A stretch of DNA of 64,000 bases from Streptomyces sp. NBC_01717 (GTDB lineage: Bacteria; Actinomycetota; Actinomycetes; Streptomycetales; Streptomycetaceae): the NCBI RefSeq assembly GCF_036248255.1, contig NZ_CP109178.1, positions 3,100,001 through 3,164,000 of the forward strand, written 5' to 3'. The stretch's first letter is position 1. Each line of letters opens with the position of its first letter. Below, in pieces: positions 25,775 to 37,648 of this stretch. A program made the position numbers and the translations under genes. The notes under the pieces were generated by a model, which saw nothing but the letters and a program-made list of their open reading frames with translations, ran no database searches and was not told the DNA's origin.

Positions 25775-28700
25775 TTACCGCTGCACGGCCCGGTACGCCG
25801 TCCTCAGCTGGGCCACCGCCCCGGTCAGATCACCGGTGAGCAGCAGATGGTCCGCGTCGGCGAACGGCTTGGACACCGCCGCGGTCGGCTTCCCGCCGGC
25901 CTTCTGCTGCACCAGCAGGCGGGCCTGGTCGACGATCGCCTTGCCGGCCTCGGACTTCCCCAGTCCGGCCTTCTCCGCGATGTGTGCGGCTACGGCGAGC
26001 GCGCCCAGAGTCAGTTCGCCGCCCGTCGGGGCCTTCTTCAGCGTGGTCAGGCCCCAGCCGTACGGGAACTGCGGGTCGTACGTCGCGTCGCCGACGTTGA
26101 TCGGCAGCTGCGACTCGGACTTCGGCCAGGTGACCGGCAGCTGTCCGGTGAAGGCACGCTTCCCGTACAGCACGTCGGCCACTCCGTCGCCCTCGGTGCC
26201 CGGCAGCCAGGACGCGACGAGTGCGTCGATGTCACCGAGCCGGTCACCGATGAGCTGCGGGCGGCCGGAGACCACCAGGACCGCGCACTTCATCGCGGCG
26301 CAGACCTTGTCGATCGCGGCCTTGTCCGCCGCGGTCAGCTCCAGGTCGTTGCCGTTGCCGACGTCACCGATGCCTTCGGCGTACGGGGTCTCACCGACCA
26401 CGACCACACCCACGTCGTAGCCGTCCGTGGATGCCGAAGCGTCCTTGGAGTAGGTGACCGAGGCCGCGTCCGTGGCGTCCTTCTTCATGGCCTCCAGGAT
26501 CGTCGTACCCGTGGTGATCCTGCCCGAAGAGCCCTGCCAGCTGACGGTCCAGCCGCCGGCCTGGTTGCCGATGTTGTCGGCGTTCGACCCGGCGACGTAC
26601 ACCTTCTGGGATGCCTTGAGCGGCAGCACTCCGCCGTCGTTCTTCAGCAGGACCTGCGACTTGGCCGCCGCCTCGCGGGCCACCGCGCGGTGTCCGGCCG
26701 AGCCGACCTGGTCGATGTCGGCCGTGTCCGCGTACGGCTTCTCGAAGAGGCCGAGGCGGAACTTCTGGGTCAGGATGCGGGTGACCGCGTCGTCGATCCG
26801 GGCCTGGCTGATCCGGCCCGCGGTGACCTCGTCCTGGAGAGTCTTCGTGAAGTCCTGGTACGCCGTCGGGACCATGATCATGTCGAGTCCGGCATTGATG
26901 GACGTACGGACGTCGCTGGCGTAGTCGCCGGGGATCTGGTCGATGGCCTGCCAGTCACTGATGACGAAGCCCTCGAAGCCCATCCGGTCCTTGAGCGCGC
27001 CGTTGATCATCTCGGCGTCGGCGTGCATCTTCACCGGGCCCTGGTCGTCGCCGAGGATGTCGAGCGATGAGTACGACGGCATGACCGTGCCGACGCCGCG
27101 CTTGACGGCCTCCTCGAACGGGGCGAGGTGCACGGCTTCGAGCTCCTGCCGGGTGACCTTCGTGACGCCCTGGTCGATGGTGTACGAACCGGTGGTGGAC
27201 GAGCCGAACTCCGTACCGCCGTCGCCGACGTAGTGCTTGGCGGTGGCCAGGACCTTGTCGTTGCGGTGCAGGTCCTTGCCGGAGGCGCTGCCCTGCATGC
27301 CCTGGATGACCGTCTCCATGGACTCGACGAGTGCCGGGTCCTCACCGTACGACTCGTAGGAGCGGCCCCAGCGCTCGTCGCGGGTGACGCAGAGGCAAGG
27401 TGCGAAGTCCCACGGAATACCCGTCGCGCGGACCTCGTCGGCGGTGACCGCACCGGTCCGCTCGGCGAGCTTCGGGTCGCGGCCGGCACCGATGCCGATG
27501 TTGTGCGGCATGATCGTGGAGCCGATGACGTTGTTGTGCCCGTGCACCGCGTCCACGCCGTAGATCAGCGGGATCTGGAAGCGGGTCGCCTGGGCCCGGA
27601 GTTGGTAGGCGTCGACCATCTTCGCCCACGCCTCGGGGGTGTTCGGCGTCGGGACGGAGCCACCGCCGGAGAGCAGCGAGCCGAGGTCGTACGTGGCGAT
27701 GTCACCCTGCGACTTCAGTGCGTTGCGCTCGGCCTGCGTCATCTGGCCGGCCTTCTCGGCCGGCGACATCCGGGAGAGGAGGTCGGCGACGCGCTTCTTC
27801 ACCGGGAGCTTCGGGTCGAGGTACGGCAGCCCATGGGCGTCGATGACGACCTGCGGGTTCTCCTTGGGCGGCTTGGCGCCGGTGACGGTGAGTTCGAGCG
27901 GGATCGTCTCCGCGGACTCGGCTGCGCCGTCCTTCCTGGTGGCCACCGAGATCCGGTGCGAGGTCCCGGACGCGGTGCCTGCCGGGAAGGTGTACGTGCC
28001 GGTGACCGGCGTGTAGTCCTTGCCGGCCTCGGCGCTGCCGCCCTTGGTCTCGTACGCGACGGTGACGGGTTCCTCGATCGGTACGGAGCCGGTGGTGGCG
28101 ACGGAGACATCGATGTCCGCCGTGCCGCCCTCCTTCACCGTATGGACCGCCGCGTCCGTGACGACGCTCGCCTTCAGGGCCGCGTCGGCCTTCCCGTACA
28201 GCTCCACACCGTCCATGGCGAACGAGCCGGGGGCCCCGGTCGGCAGCGTGACGGCGTAGCCCCACATCTCGTCGAGGCCGAGGACCTGGTCGATGCCGCC
28301 GACGGGCTGGTAGTCGGTGCGGTACGTGAAGTCGGTGAACGGGATCTCGACCTGGTGCCAGCCTTCCCAGTCGTCGGTGAACGACGTGGTCCACAGCTCG
28401 GACGCCTCGCCGTTGGCGCCGCCGTCCTTGATCTCGAAGTTGATCCTCTTGCCCGAACCGGGCGGCAGCGGCGCGGTGTTCTGGCCGTACCACCAGAAGC
28501 GGATGCCCTTGTGGGCCGACCAGTCGTGGGCGGGCTGATCGGCGGCGAAGTCGTGGCTGAGGCCGCCGTAACCGCTGATGTTGTACGTACCTTCGAGGAC
28601 CTTGGCGCCCTCGGGGGCGTCGGCCCGGTCCTTCAGGGTCAGGGTGGGCGGGTCGTCGGAGTCGCCGCCCCAGGTGAAGATGCCGTCGGCGGGCTGGTTG

Positions 28701-28888
28701 GCGAACGGGACCTCGCCCTCGAAGCGGTCGACGAGGACGGGCGCCGGGTCGTCCGCCGTCGCCGCTGTGGTGGCGGCGCTGGCGCTCGGGACGGCTCCGG
28801 CGAGCAGACCGGCGAGGACGGTGACGGCGGCCAGTGCGGCCGTCGTCGGTCTGGCCCGGTGGCGGGCGCGGTGGGTGCGTGGTGGCAT
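25775..28888 (-). CDS. Secreted GH3 beta-glucosidase, multidomain
   Basis: A 1037-aa secreted GH3 enzyme (beta-glucosidase or exo-glucanase). The start MPPRTHRARH at 28888 has AAGGAG upstream, and a signal peptide ends near PSASA. Domains in order: a carbohydrate-binding beta-sandwich resembling CBM11 (about 45-235), a Calx-beta-like module (about 240-350), the GH3 N-terminal barrel with nucleophile Asp645 in VISDWQ, the GH3 C-terminal domain (VLLKNDGGVLPL onward), and a FIMAH-like helical tail of about 90 residues. It is last in the co-directional transport/GH1 cluster, 153 bp after GH1. It would shorten beta-glucans outside the cell. Confidence 0.92.
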   Translation of the reverse strand: MPPRTHRARHRARPTTAALAAVTVLAGLLAGAVPSASAATTAATADDPAPVLVDRFEGEVPFANQPADGIFTWGGDSDDPPTLTLKDRADAPEGAKVLEGTYNISGYGGLSHDFAADQPAHDWSAHKGIRFWWYGQNTAPLPPGSGKRINFEIKDGGANGEASELWTTSFTDDWEGWHQVEIPFTDFTYRTDYQPVGGIDQVLGLDEMWGYAVTLPTGAPGSFAMDGVELYGKADAALKASVVTDAAVHTVKEGGTADIDVSVATTGSVPIEEPVTVAYETKGGSAEAGKDYTPVTGTYTFPAGTASGTSHRISVATRKDGAAESAETIPLELTVTGAKPPKENPQVVIDAHGLPYLDPKLPVKKRVADLLSRMSPAEKAGQMTQAERNALKSQGDIATYDLGSLLSGGGSVPTPNTPEAWAKMVDAYQLRAQATRFQIPLIYGVDAVHGHNNVIGSTIMPHNIGIGAGRDPKLAERTGAVTADEVRATGIPWDFAPCLCVTRDERWGRSYESYGEDPALVESMETVIQGMQGSASGKDLHRNDKVLATAKHYVGDGGTEFGSSTTGSYTIDQGVTKVTRQELEAVHLAPFEEAVKRGVGTVMPSYSSLDILGDDQGPVKMHADAEMINGALKDRMGFEGFVISDWQAIDQIPGDYASDVRTSINAGLDMIMVPTAYQDFTKTLQDEVTAGRISQARIDDAVTRILTQKFRLGLFEKPYADTADIDQVGSAGHRAVAREAAAKSQVLLKNDGGVLPLKASQKVYVAGSNADNIGNQAGGWTVSWQGSSGRITTGTTILEAMKKDATDAASVTYSKDASASTDGYDVGVVVVGETPYAEGIGDVGNGNDLELTAADKAAIDKVCAAMKCAVLVVSGRPQLIGDRLGDIDALVASWLPGTEGDGVADVLYGKRAFTGQLPVTWPKSESQLPINVGDATYDPQFPYGWGLTTLKKAPTGGELTLGALAVAAHIAEKAGLGKSEAGKAIVDQARLLVQQKAGGKPTAAVSKPFADADHLLLTGDLTGAVAQLRTAYRAVQR

Positions 28889-29041
28889 TGCGGCTCCTTC
28901 GGACACTGAAAGGTGCTTCTGCTGCTTCTTCTGCTCGACTCGCATCCAGTCGGTCTCCGCGTTCACGCCGGCCTGCGCGATGCGGTCGACGCCGGGCTGC
29001 GGGACAGCCGGCAGGGCTGGGAGACCTGGTTGTTGCCGCAG

Positions 29042-30460
<1,419 letters not shown>

Positions 30461-30488
30461 GGTTCTCCTGTGGTGTGCTGTGGGGTCG

Positions 30489-31502
30489 CTACGAGCGGGG
30501 GGCGACGGTGACCGGGGCCGGCTGATGCAGCCAGCAGGCCACTGTGCGGGAGCCGTCCCCTTCCGGCCGGTCGAGCACCGGCACGTGGGTGGCGCACGGC
30601 TCGAGTGCCTTGCCGCAGCGGGGGTGGAAGGCACAGCCGGCCGGCATCGCGGACAGATGCGGTGGTGAGCCGGGGATGCCGGTGAGTTCGCGACGGGGGC
30701 CGTGCAGAGCCGGGAAGGAGTGCAGCAGGCCGTCGCTGTAGGGATGGTGGGGGTTCTGATAGATGTCGGAGGAACCGGCCTCCTCGACGATCCGGCCGCC
30801 GTACATGATCGCGATCCGGTCCGAGAACTCGATCAGCAGCGAGATGTCGTGCGTGATGAAGACGACCGAGAAGCCCAGTTCCTCGCGGAGCTTGACCAGC
30901 TGGCGCAGGATCTGGCGCTGCATGACGACGTCCAGGGCCGTCGTGGGCTCGTCCATGATGACGATCTCGGGCTCCAGCGCAAGCGCCATCGCGATCATCA
31001 CGCGCTGGCGCATACCGCCGGAGAGCTGGTGCGGGTAGGCGGAGAGCCGGTCCGCGGAGATGCCGACCAGCGACAGCAGCTCCTTCGCGCGTGCGGTGCG
31101 TTCGGCCCGGTCCATCTCCGGGCGGTGCGCCTTGAGCACGTCGGTGAGCTGGCTGTGGACCGTGTGCACCGGGTTGAGCGAGTTCATCGCTCCCTGGAAG
31201 ACGATCGACAACTCCTGCCAGCGGAAGGCGCGGAGCTCGGGGGCGGTCAGGGTCAGCAGGTCGAGCGCTTCGCCGTCGCGCCGGTGGTAGTGGACCTCGC
31301 CGCCGGTGATCACTCCGGGCGGCGAGAGGAGGCGGGTGACGGCGTACGCCAGGGTGGACTTGCCGGAGCCCGACTCGCCTGCCAGGCCGAGGACTTCGCC
31401 CCGGTGCAGGGTGAGGTCGATGTCGCGCAGCGCGTGCACGGCGGCGTCCCCGGTGCCGTAGTCCACGTTCAGGCCGCTGATGGTGAGGACGGGCTCGCTC
31501 AT
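30489..31502 (-). CDS. ABC transporter ATPase, OppD/DppD type
   Basis: A 337-aa ATP-binding subunit of an Opp/Dpp-family importer. Walker [10 protein letters not shown] (near residue 42), signature QLSGGMRQR, Walker B IVIMDEPTTALD and the C-terminal oligopeptide-type tail with CAFHPRCGKALEPC (iron-sulphur or Cys motif) are present. Start MSEPVLTISG at 31502; its ATG overlaps the preceding permease stop by 4 nt (ATGA). The GH1/GH3 neighbours point to oligosaccharide rather than peptide import. Confidence 0.94.
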   Translation of the reverse strand: MSEPVLTISGLNVDYGTGDAAVHALRDIDLTLHRGEVLGLAGESGSGKSTLAYAVTRLLSPPGVITGGEVHYHRRDGEALDLLTLTAPELRAFRWQELSIVFQGAMNSLNPVHTVHSQLTDVLKAHRPEMDRAERTARAKELLSLVGISADRLSAYPHQLSGGMRQRVMIAMALALEPEIVIMDEPTTALDVVMQRQILRQLVKLREELGFSVVFITHDISLLIEFSDRIAIMYGGRIVEEAGSSDIYQNPHHPYSDGLLHSFPALHGPRRELTGIPGSPPHLSAMPAGCAFHPRCGKALEPCATHVPVLDRPEGDGSRTVACWLHQPAPVTVAPRS

Positions 31503-32473
31503 GAGCGGGTCTCCTTGTCGTGCGTACCGCGCGCCACGGGGGTGAAGCCGACCCGCATCCGGACCTTCCGGGACGCGCCCGTCTCCGTACGCAGCCGCGG
31601 GTTGACGAACTCGTCGATGCCGAAGTTGATCAGGGCGAGCGACATGCCGAGCAGGGCGATGCAGAGTCCGGCCGGGACGAACCACCACCACGCGCCCTGG
31701 GCCAGTGCCTGGTTGGACTGCGCCCAGAACAGGACGGTCCCCCAGTTCCAGTTGGAGATGTCGGCGACGCCTATGAAGGCGAGGGTGATCTCGGACAGGA
31801 TCGCGAAGATCACCGTGCCGACGAAACCGGACGCGATGACGGCCGTCAGATTCGGCAGGACCTCGAAGAGGATGATCCGCCAGGTGGACTCACCAGTGGC
31901 GCGGGCCGCTTCGACGTAGTCCCTGCGGCGCAGCGACAACGTCTGGGCGCGCAGGACGCGCGCGCCCCAGGCCCACGAGGTGAGGGCGATGACGGTGGCG
32001 ATCAGGAGGTCGCCCGTGTCGGAGACGAGACTGGCGATGATGATGATCAGCGGCAGCCCCGGAATGACCAGGAAGACGTTGGAGAGCACCGAGAGCAACT
32101 CGTCGGCGGTGCCGCCGAGGAAGCCGGCGCTGACGCCGATCAGTACAGACAGGATCGTCGCGAAGATGCCGGCGACGAAACCGACGACCAGGACGCCGCG
32201 GGTGCCGACGAGGATCTGCGAGAGCACGTCCTGTCCGGTCTGTGTGGTGCCGAACCAGTGCGCGCCGGAGGGTGGTTGGAGCAGTGCATTACTCATGGTG
32301 TCGGGGTCGTACGGGGCGATCCACGGCCCGATGACGGCGATCACGACGAAGAAGAGCAGGATCCCGAGGCCGACGACGGTCTTGCGGCCGCGCAGGAAGC
32401 GGAGCCTGCGCTTGCTCGGCGCCGGGGTCTCGGTCGCGTCGAGTACGGCGACCTCGGCAGCGGTGACGGCCAT
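31499..32473 (-). CDS. ABC transporter permease, DppC type
   Basis: A 324-aa inner-membrane permease with an N-terminal anchor (about residues 30-50), four to five further membrane segments and the EAA-type cytoplasmic loop EAARATGESTWRIILFEVLPN. It pairs with the DppB-type permease three bases upstream (32477) and overlaps the following ATPase by 4 nt. It is part of the putative gluco-oligosaccharide importer. Confidence 0.93.
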   Translation of the reverse strand: MAVTAAEVAVLDATETPAPSKRRLRFLRGRKTVVGLGILLFFVVIAVIGPWIAPYDPDTMSNALLQPPSGAHWFGTTQTGQDVLSQILVGTRGVLVVGFVAGIFATILSVLIGVSAGFLGGTADELLSVLSNVFLVIPGLPLIIIIASLVSDTGDLLIATVIALTSWAWGARVLRAQTLSLRRRDYVEAARATGESTWRIILFEVLPNLTAVIASGFVGTVIFAILSEITLAFIGVADISNWNWGTVLFWAQSNQALAQGAWWWFVPAGLCIALLGMSLALINFGIDEFVNPRLRTETGASRKVRMRVGFTPVARGTHDKETRS

Positions 32474-32476
32474 GTC

Positions 32477-33457
32477 CTAGGCCTCCCTTCGGGTACGGGG
32501 GTCGAGGACCATGTAGATCACGTCGGCGAGGAGGTTCGCCGCGAGGACGGAGAGCGTGATGATCAGGAAGATGCCCTGCATCAGGGGGTAGTCCTTGGCA
32601 GCCACACCCTGGAAGAGCTGGTAGCCGATGCCCGGGTAGGAGAAGACCATCTCCACCAGCAGCGTGCCGCCGACGATGAAGCCCAGGGAGAGGGCGAAGC
32701 CGGAGATGTTGGGCAGGATCGCGTTGCGTGCCGCGTATCCGAACATCACCCGCCGCTCGGAGAGCCCCTTGGCCTGGGCGACCATGACGTAGTCCTCGCT
32801 GGACACCGTCACCATCATGTTCCGCATGCCCAGGATCCAGCCGGCCATTGCGCTGAGCACGATCGTCAGGCCCGGCAGCGCGGCGTGATAGAGCGCGCTG
32901 GAGACGAACGGCCAGTCGAAGGCCGGCACCAGGGCGTTGTCGTATCCGCCCGAGGCCGGGAAGAGCGGCCACTTCACGGCGAACAGCGCGATGGCGATGA
33001 GTCCCAGCCAGAAGTACGGAATGGCGGAGATGAACGTGGTGACGGGCAGCAGGCTGTCCATCCAGGAGCCGCGCCGCCAGCCGGTGAAGACGCCGATGCC
33101 GGTGCCGAGCGCGAAGCTGATCAGGGTGGTGACGCCGACGAGCGCCAGCGTCCACGGCAGCGACTGACTGATCACCTCGCTGACCGGCGTCGGGAAGAAG
33201 GTGAAGGACAGCCCGAGGTCGCCGTCCAGCAGATGCGACCAGTAGTCGGTGTACTGCTCCCAGAGCGACATGTGTTTGTCGAGACCGAAGAGCGCCGTGA
33301 GCGAGTCGATGGCGCTGGTGTCCAGCTGGCCCTGGAAGCGGGAGAGGAGCGCCTGAACCGGGTCCCCGGGCATCAGGCGCGGGATCAGGAAGTTGATGGT
33401 GATCGCGGCCCACGCGGTGACCAGATAAAAGGCGAGCCGTTGCAGCAGATACTTCAC
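32477..33457 (-). CDS. ABC transporter permease, DppB type
   Basis: A 326-aa permease starting at a GTG ([10 protein letters not shown]) with AGGAGG 7 nt upstream and a 4-nt overlap with the preceding ATPase. It has six predicted membrane segments. The signature N-terminus of DppB/OppB proteins ([16 protein letters not shown]) and the loop [24 protein letters not shown] are clear. It forms the channel with the DppC-type subunit. Confidence 0.93.
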   Translation of the reverse strand: MKYLLQRLAFYLVTAWAAITINFLIPRLMPGDPVQALLSRFQGQLDTSAIDSLTALFGLDKHMSLWEQYTDYWSHLLDGDLGLSFTFFPTPVSEVISQSLPWTLALVGVTTLISFALGTGIGVFTGWRRGSWMDSLLPVTTFISAIPYFWLGLIAIALFAVKWPLFPASGGYDNALVPAFDWPFVSSALYHAALPGLTIVLSAMAGWILGMRNMMVTVSSEDYVMVAQAKGLSERRVMFGYAARNAILPNISGFALSLGFIVGGTLLVEMVFSYPGIGYQLFQGVAAKDYPLMQGIFLIITLSVLAANLLADVIYMVLDPRTRREA

Positions 33458-34491
33458 TTCGCAGCCTCCTTCTGGTGGTCGTCGGCGGCTTCCGCGTACA
33501 GCCAGCAGGCCGCCCACTGGCCGTCCGCCAGGTCGAAGCGCGGCGGCAGTTCGGTGCGGCAGCGCTCCATCGCCTTCGGGCACCGCGGGTGGAAGCGGCA
33601 GCCGGCCGGCGGGGCGATCAGCGAGGGCGGTTCGCCACTGCCGGTCTCCTCCTGTTCCTCCTCGGCGACCACCCGGTCCGGGTCGGGTGCCGAGGCGATG
33701 AGCAACTGGGTATAGGGATGTGCGGGGCGCTGGGTGACGGTCTCGCTGTCCCCGCCCTCGACGATCCGGCCCGCGTACATCACCAGCGTGGTGTCCGCGA
33801 AGTAGCGGGCGGAGGCGATGTCGTGGGTGATGTAGAGGATCGCCAGATGGAGGCGTTCCTTGAGGTCCCGCAGCAGATTGAGGACGCCGAGCCGGATGGA
33901 GACGTCGAGCATCGAGACGGGCTCGTCGGCCAGGAGGACCTTCGGGTCGGCGCCGAGCGCACGGGCGATGGCGACGCGCTGGCGCTGGCCACCGGAGAGC
34001 TCGTGCGGGAACTTGTCGAGGTACTGGGCGGCAGGGGTGAGCTGCACCCGTTCCAGCAGTGCGGCGAGTTCGGTCCCGGTCGCCTCCCGGCCGTGGATCT
34101 TCAGCGACCGGGTGAGGTGGTAGCGCACGGTGTGCACCGGATTGAGCGAGGCGAACGGGTCCTGGAAGATCAGCTGGACCTGTCGTACGTACGAGCGGAA
34201 GGACCGGCCACGGCCCGCCTTCACCGCCTTGCCGCCCAGCCGGATCTCACCCTCGGTGAGCGGATACAGCTGGGAGAGCAGCCGGGCGACGGTGGATTTC
34301 CCGGAGCCGGACTCCCCTACCAGGGCCGTGACGGTGCCGCGCCGCAGTTGCAGCGAGACGTCGTCGACGGCGTGGACGGTGCGACGCCGGCGCGAGACGA
34401 GATCGCGGCCGGTGCGGCGGACGGGGAAGTGCTTGGTGACTCCGCGTGCTTCGAGCACGATGTCGTCGATCTGATCGGTGGTGGTGGTCAT
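33454..34491 (-). CDS. ABC transporter ATPase, OppF/DppF type
   Basis: The second ATPase subunit, 345 aa. Walker [10 protein letters not shown] near residue 54, signature ELSGGQRQR, Walker [13 protein letters not shown] and the C-terminal oligopeptide-transporter tail with [17 protein letters not shown] at 34491 lies 20 bp after the binding-protein stop; the Shine-Dalgarno is weak, which suggests coupling or reinitiation. Two different ATPases plus two permeases fit the Opp/Dpp family, not the CUT1 sugar family that shares a distant MsiK. Confidence 0.93.
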   Translation of the reverse strand: MTTTTDQIDDIVLEARGVTKHFPVRRTGRDLVSRRRRTVHAVDDVSLQLRRGTVTALVGESGSGKSTVARLLSQLYPLTEGEIRLGGKAVKAGRGRSFRSYVRQVQLIFQDPFASLNPVHTVRYHLTRSLKIHGREATGTELAALLERVQLTPAAQYLDKFPHELSGGQRQRVAIARALGADPKVLLADEPVSMLDVSIRLGVLNLLRDLKERLHLAILYITHDIASARYFADTTLVMYAGRIVEGGDSETVTQRPAHPYTQLLIASAPDPDRVVAEEEQEETGSGEPPSLIAPPAGCRFHPRCPKAMERCRTELPPRFDLADGQWAACWLYAEAADDHQKEAAK

Positions 34492-34511
34492 GGCCGGTCC
34501 GTTTCCCCGTA

Positions 34512-36188
34512 CTACTTGGAGGGCTTGAGCTTCAGCACGATCTGCAGCGCTGAGGGCTGGGTGTGCTGCGGCGGGGCGTACGGGTCGGCCTCGGTGGGCC
34601 AGCCCACCCAGTTCTTCGTGGAGTACTCGGCTCCGATGGGGGCGGCGGCCGTCGGGATCATCGGCGCCTGCTCGACCATGATCTTCTGGAGCTTGTTCAT
34701 GGCCGCGGTGCGGGTGGCCTCCTCGGTGGCGTTGGCGAAGTCCTTGAGCGCCTGGGTCGCCTCGGGGCTCTTGAACCGGCCGAAGTTGCCTGTCTGGGAG
34801 GCCTTGCCGATGGGCTGGAGGATCGCGCCGTCCATGATGTTCTGGTACATGTCGTACGGGGTCGCACCGCTGTTGGTCCAGTGCAGGGTGGCGTCGAAGT
34901 TGCCGTTGGCGACGTCCGCGCCCCAGGCCTCGGCGGTCTGCGTCTTGACCTTCGCCTCGATGCCGAGTTGCTTGATGTTGTCCTTGATGATGGAGAGCCC
35001 GGTGATGTAGTCGTTCCAGCCGGCCGGGTCGGTGAACGTGAGCTTCACCGGCTTGCCGCTCGGGTCCTTGAGCACGCCGCCGGAGAGCTTGAACCCGGCC
35101 TCGTCGAGGATCTTCTTGGCGCCGGCCACATCGGGTGCGGTCGTGGCGCTCTTGTACTCGGGCGCCAGGAACGAGTCACCGGCGGGCAGCGGGATGCCGG
35201 TCGGGTTGGTGATCTCCGGGTAGAGCGTCGCCTCGGCCTGGGTGTAGATCGCCTTGCGGTCGACGACCATCGCCATGGCCTTGCGCAGCGCCGGGTTGTC
35301 GAACGGCTTGCGGGCGGTGTTGAACCACAGTCCGTGGATGCCGAGGCCCGAGGGGAACCACAGCTTGTGGTTCTTGGGGTCCTTGTTGATGAACAGCTGC
35401 TTGTAGTTCGGCATGAAGACGAACGACCACTCGAGCTTTCCGCTCGCCAGCGCCGTGGTCGCCGCGCTGTTGTCGTTGTACGCGCTGTACCGCAGCTCCT
35501 TGACCTTCGTCGCGCCCTTCCAGTACGTGGGCGTGGCGGTCAGCGTGGTGGTCTGCGGGGTGAACGTCTTGAGCTTGTACGGGCCGGAGCCGACCGGGTT
35601 CCGGTTGGGCCAGGTCTCCGGGTCCTTGACGCCTTCCCAGATGTGCTTGGGAACGATGAAGGTCTGGATGATCTTGTTCTGGTTGACGTACTGGGAGTCC
35701 TTGAAGGTCAGGACGACCTTCTTGCCCTCGACGGCGACGCCGTCGAACGGGATGCCGTTCCAGTTGAGCGCCGAGTGCGTCTTCAGCAGGTTGAACGTGT
35801 ACGCGACGTCATCGGCGGTCAGCGGCTTGCCGTCGGCCCACTTCGCCTTGGGGTCGAGGCTGAAGGTGACCTTGGTGAAGTTGTCCTCCCACGTCCAGTC
35901 GGTCGCCAGCCACGGCTCGGCCTTGTCCGCGGGCTTGATCTGGTTCGTCATCGCCAGCGGCTCGTAGATCATGTAGCGGTAGCCGAGCGTGGCGCCGGCC
36001 GAGGTGTTCAGGAACGGGTTGCTGTTGTTGGTCTGCGGTCCGTCCGGCTTGCCCAGGGTCAGCACGCCGGAGGCGCCGCCACCCCCTTTGTTGGCACCCG
36101 AGTTGGCGGACGAGCAACCGGTGGCGAGCGCGACCACGACGGTGGCTATTGAGAGCGCTCTCAGTGCGGGGCGGCGGCGTGCGGACAT
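34512..36188 (-). CDS. Lipoprotein solute-binding protein, family 5
   Basis: A 558-aa extracellular substrate-binding lipoprotein of the SBP_bac_5 family. The signal peptide [10 protein letters not shown]... ends in lipobox LATGC (Cys25). Family blocks include [41 protein letters not shown] and [10 protein letters not shown]. It opens the transport operon, 194 bp after the LacI gene. A perfect TGAGAGCGCTCTCA palindrome lies within codons 9-13, so the putative operator is inside the coding region. Members of this family bind peptides or oligosaccharides; the latter is favoured here by GH1 and GH3. Confidence 0.93.
   Translation of the reverse strand: MSARRRPALRALSIATVVVALATGCSSANSGANKGGGGASGVLTLGKPDGPQTNNSNPFLNTSAGATLGYRYMIYEPLAMTNQIKPADKAEPWLATDWTWEDNFTKVTFSLDPKAKWADGKPLTADDVAYTFNLLKTHSALNWNGIPFDGVAVEGKKVVLTFKDSQYVNQNKIIQTFIVPKHIWEGVKDPETWPNRNPVGSGPYKLKTFTPQTTTLTATPTYWKGATKVKELRYSAYNDNSAATTALASGKLEWSFVFMPNYKQLFINKDPKNHKLWFPSGLGIHGLWFNTARKPFDNPALRKAMAMVVDRKAIYTQAEATLYPEITNPTGIPLPAGDSFLAPEYKSATTAPDVAGAKKILDEAGFKLSGGVLKDPSGKPVKLTFTDPAGWNDYITGLSIIKDNIKQLGIEAKVKTQTAEAWGADVANGNFDATLHWTNSGATPYDMYQNIMDGAILQPIGKASQTGNFGRFKSPEATQALKDFANATEEATRTAAMNKLQKIMVEQAPMIPTAAAPIGAEYSTKNWVGWPTEADPYAPPQHTQPSALQIVLKLKPSK
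36150..36163. promoter_or_regulatory. Intragenic LacI-type operator TGAGAGCGCTCTCA
   Basis: The same perfect 14-bp palindrome as at 17291. It lies at +26 to +39 of the solute-binding protein gene, encoding part of its signal peptide (ALRALSI). A repressor bound here could block elongation or an initiating polymerase. Confidence 0.7.
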
Positions 36189-36381
36189 GGCGACTCCAGG
36201 AAGGACTGCGGTTCCGGAGGATCCGGGACGGAGGGCGGTCGGCGCTCGGCGCGCCGGGTACGGGTGGTGCGGTTACTGCGGGTGGTACCGATGGTGCGGT
36301 GGTGCGGTTGGTGCCGAGGTGCGCGGGGAGGCGCGTGGGCGACAAGGGGTGCGGCGGCCGGGAGGGAGCCCGGCGGGACCG

Positions 36382-37356
<975 letters not shown>

Positions 37357-37390
37357 CGGGGGGCCTCCAGGACAAGGCGGGACAGGGTGC

Positions 37391-37438
37391 GGCACCGGTA
37401 CCGCAACCGGTACCGCAACCGGTTCCGGAACCGGTACC
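37391..37438. repeat. Four tandem 12-bp near-palindromes (GGAACCGGTACC type)
   Basis: Units GGCACCGGTACC, GCAACCGGTACC, GCAACCGGTTCC and GGAACCGGTACC follow each other without spacers, so ACCGGT recurs at 37394, 37406, 37418 and 37430. The array ends 34 bp before the LacI ATG and lies 210 bp before the divergent GH30 gene. Each unit is palindromic about a central CG. Confidence 0.85.
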
Positions 37439-37648
37439 GGCGTTGCGGCGTGAGTTAACCCCGCTGGAACAGTGCCGTCAATACTTCACGTCGACATTGG
37501 TCCGTACCCATATCCCCAGCAGGCAGGACGCGTTGCGCATTCAAGTTGTGAACACACGCCCCCTTGACGCGAGCCCTCAACAGCAGTTCACTCACGCCTC
37601 GATCGACGGCAACTCCCCCACAGTCCCTGCCGAGAAAGGCAGCAGCCC

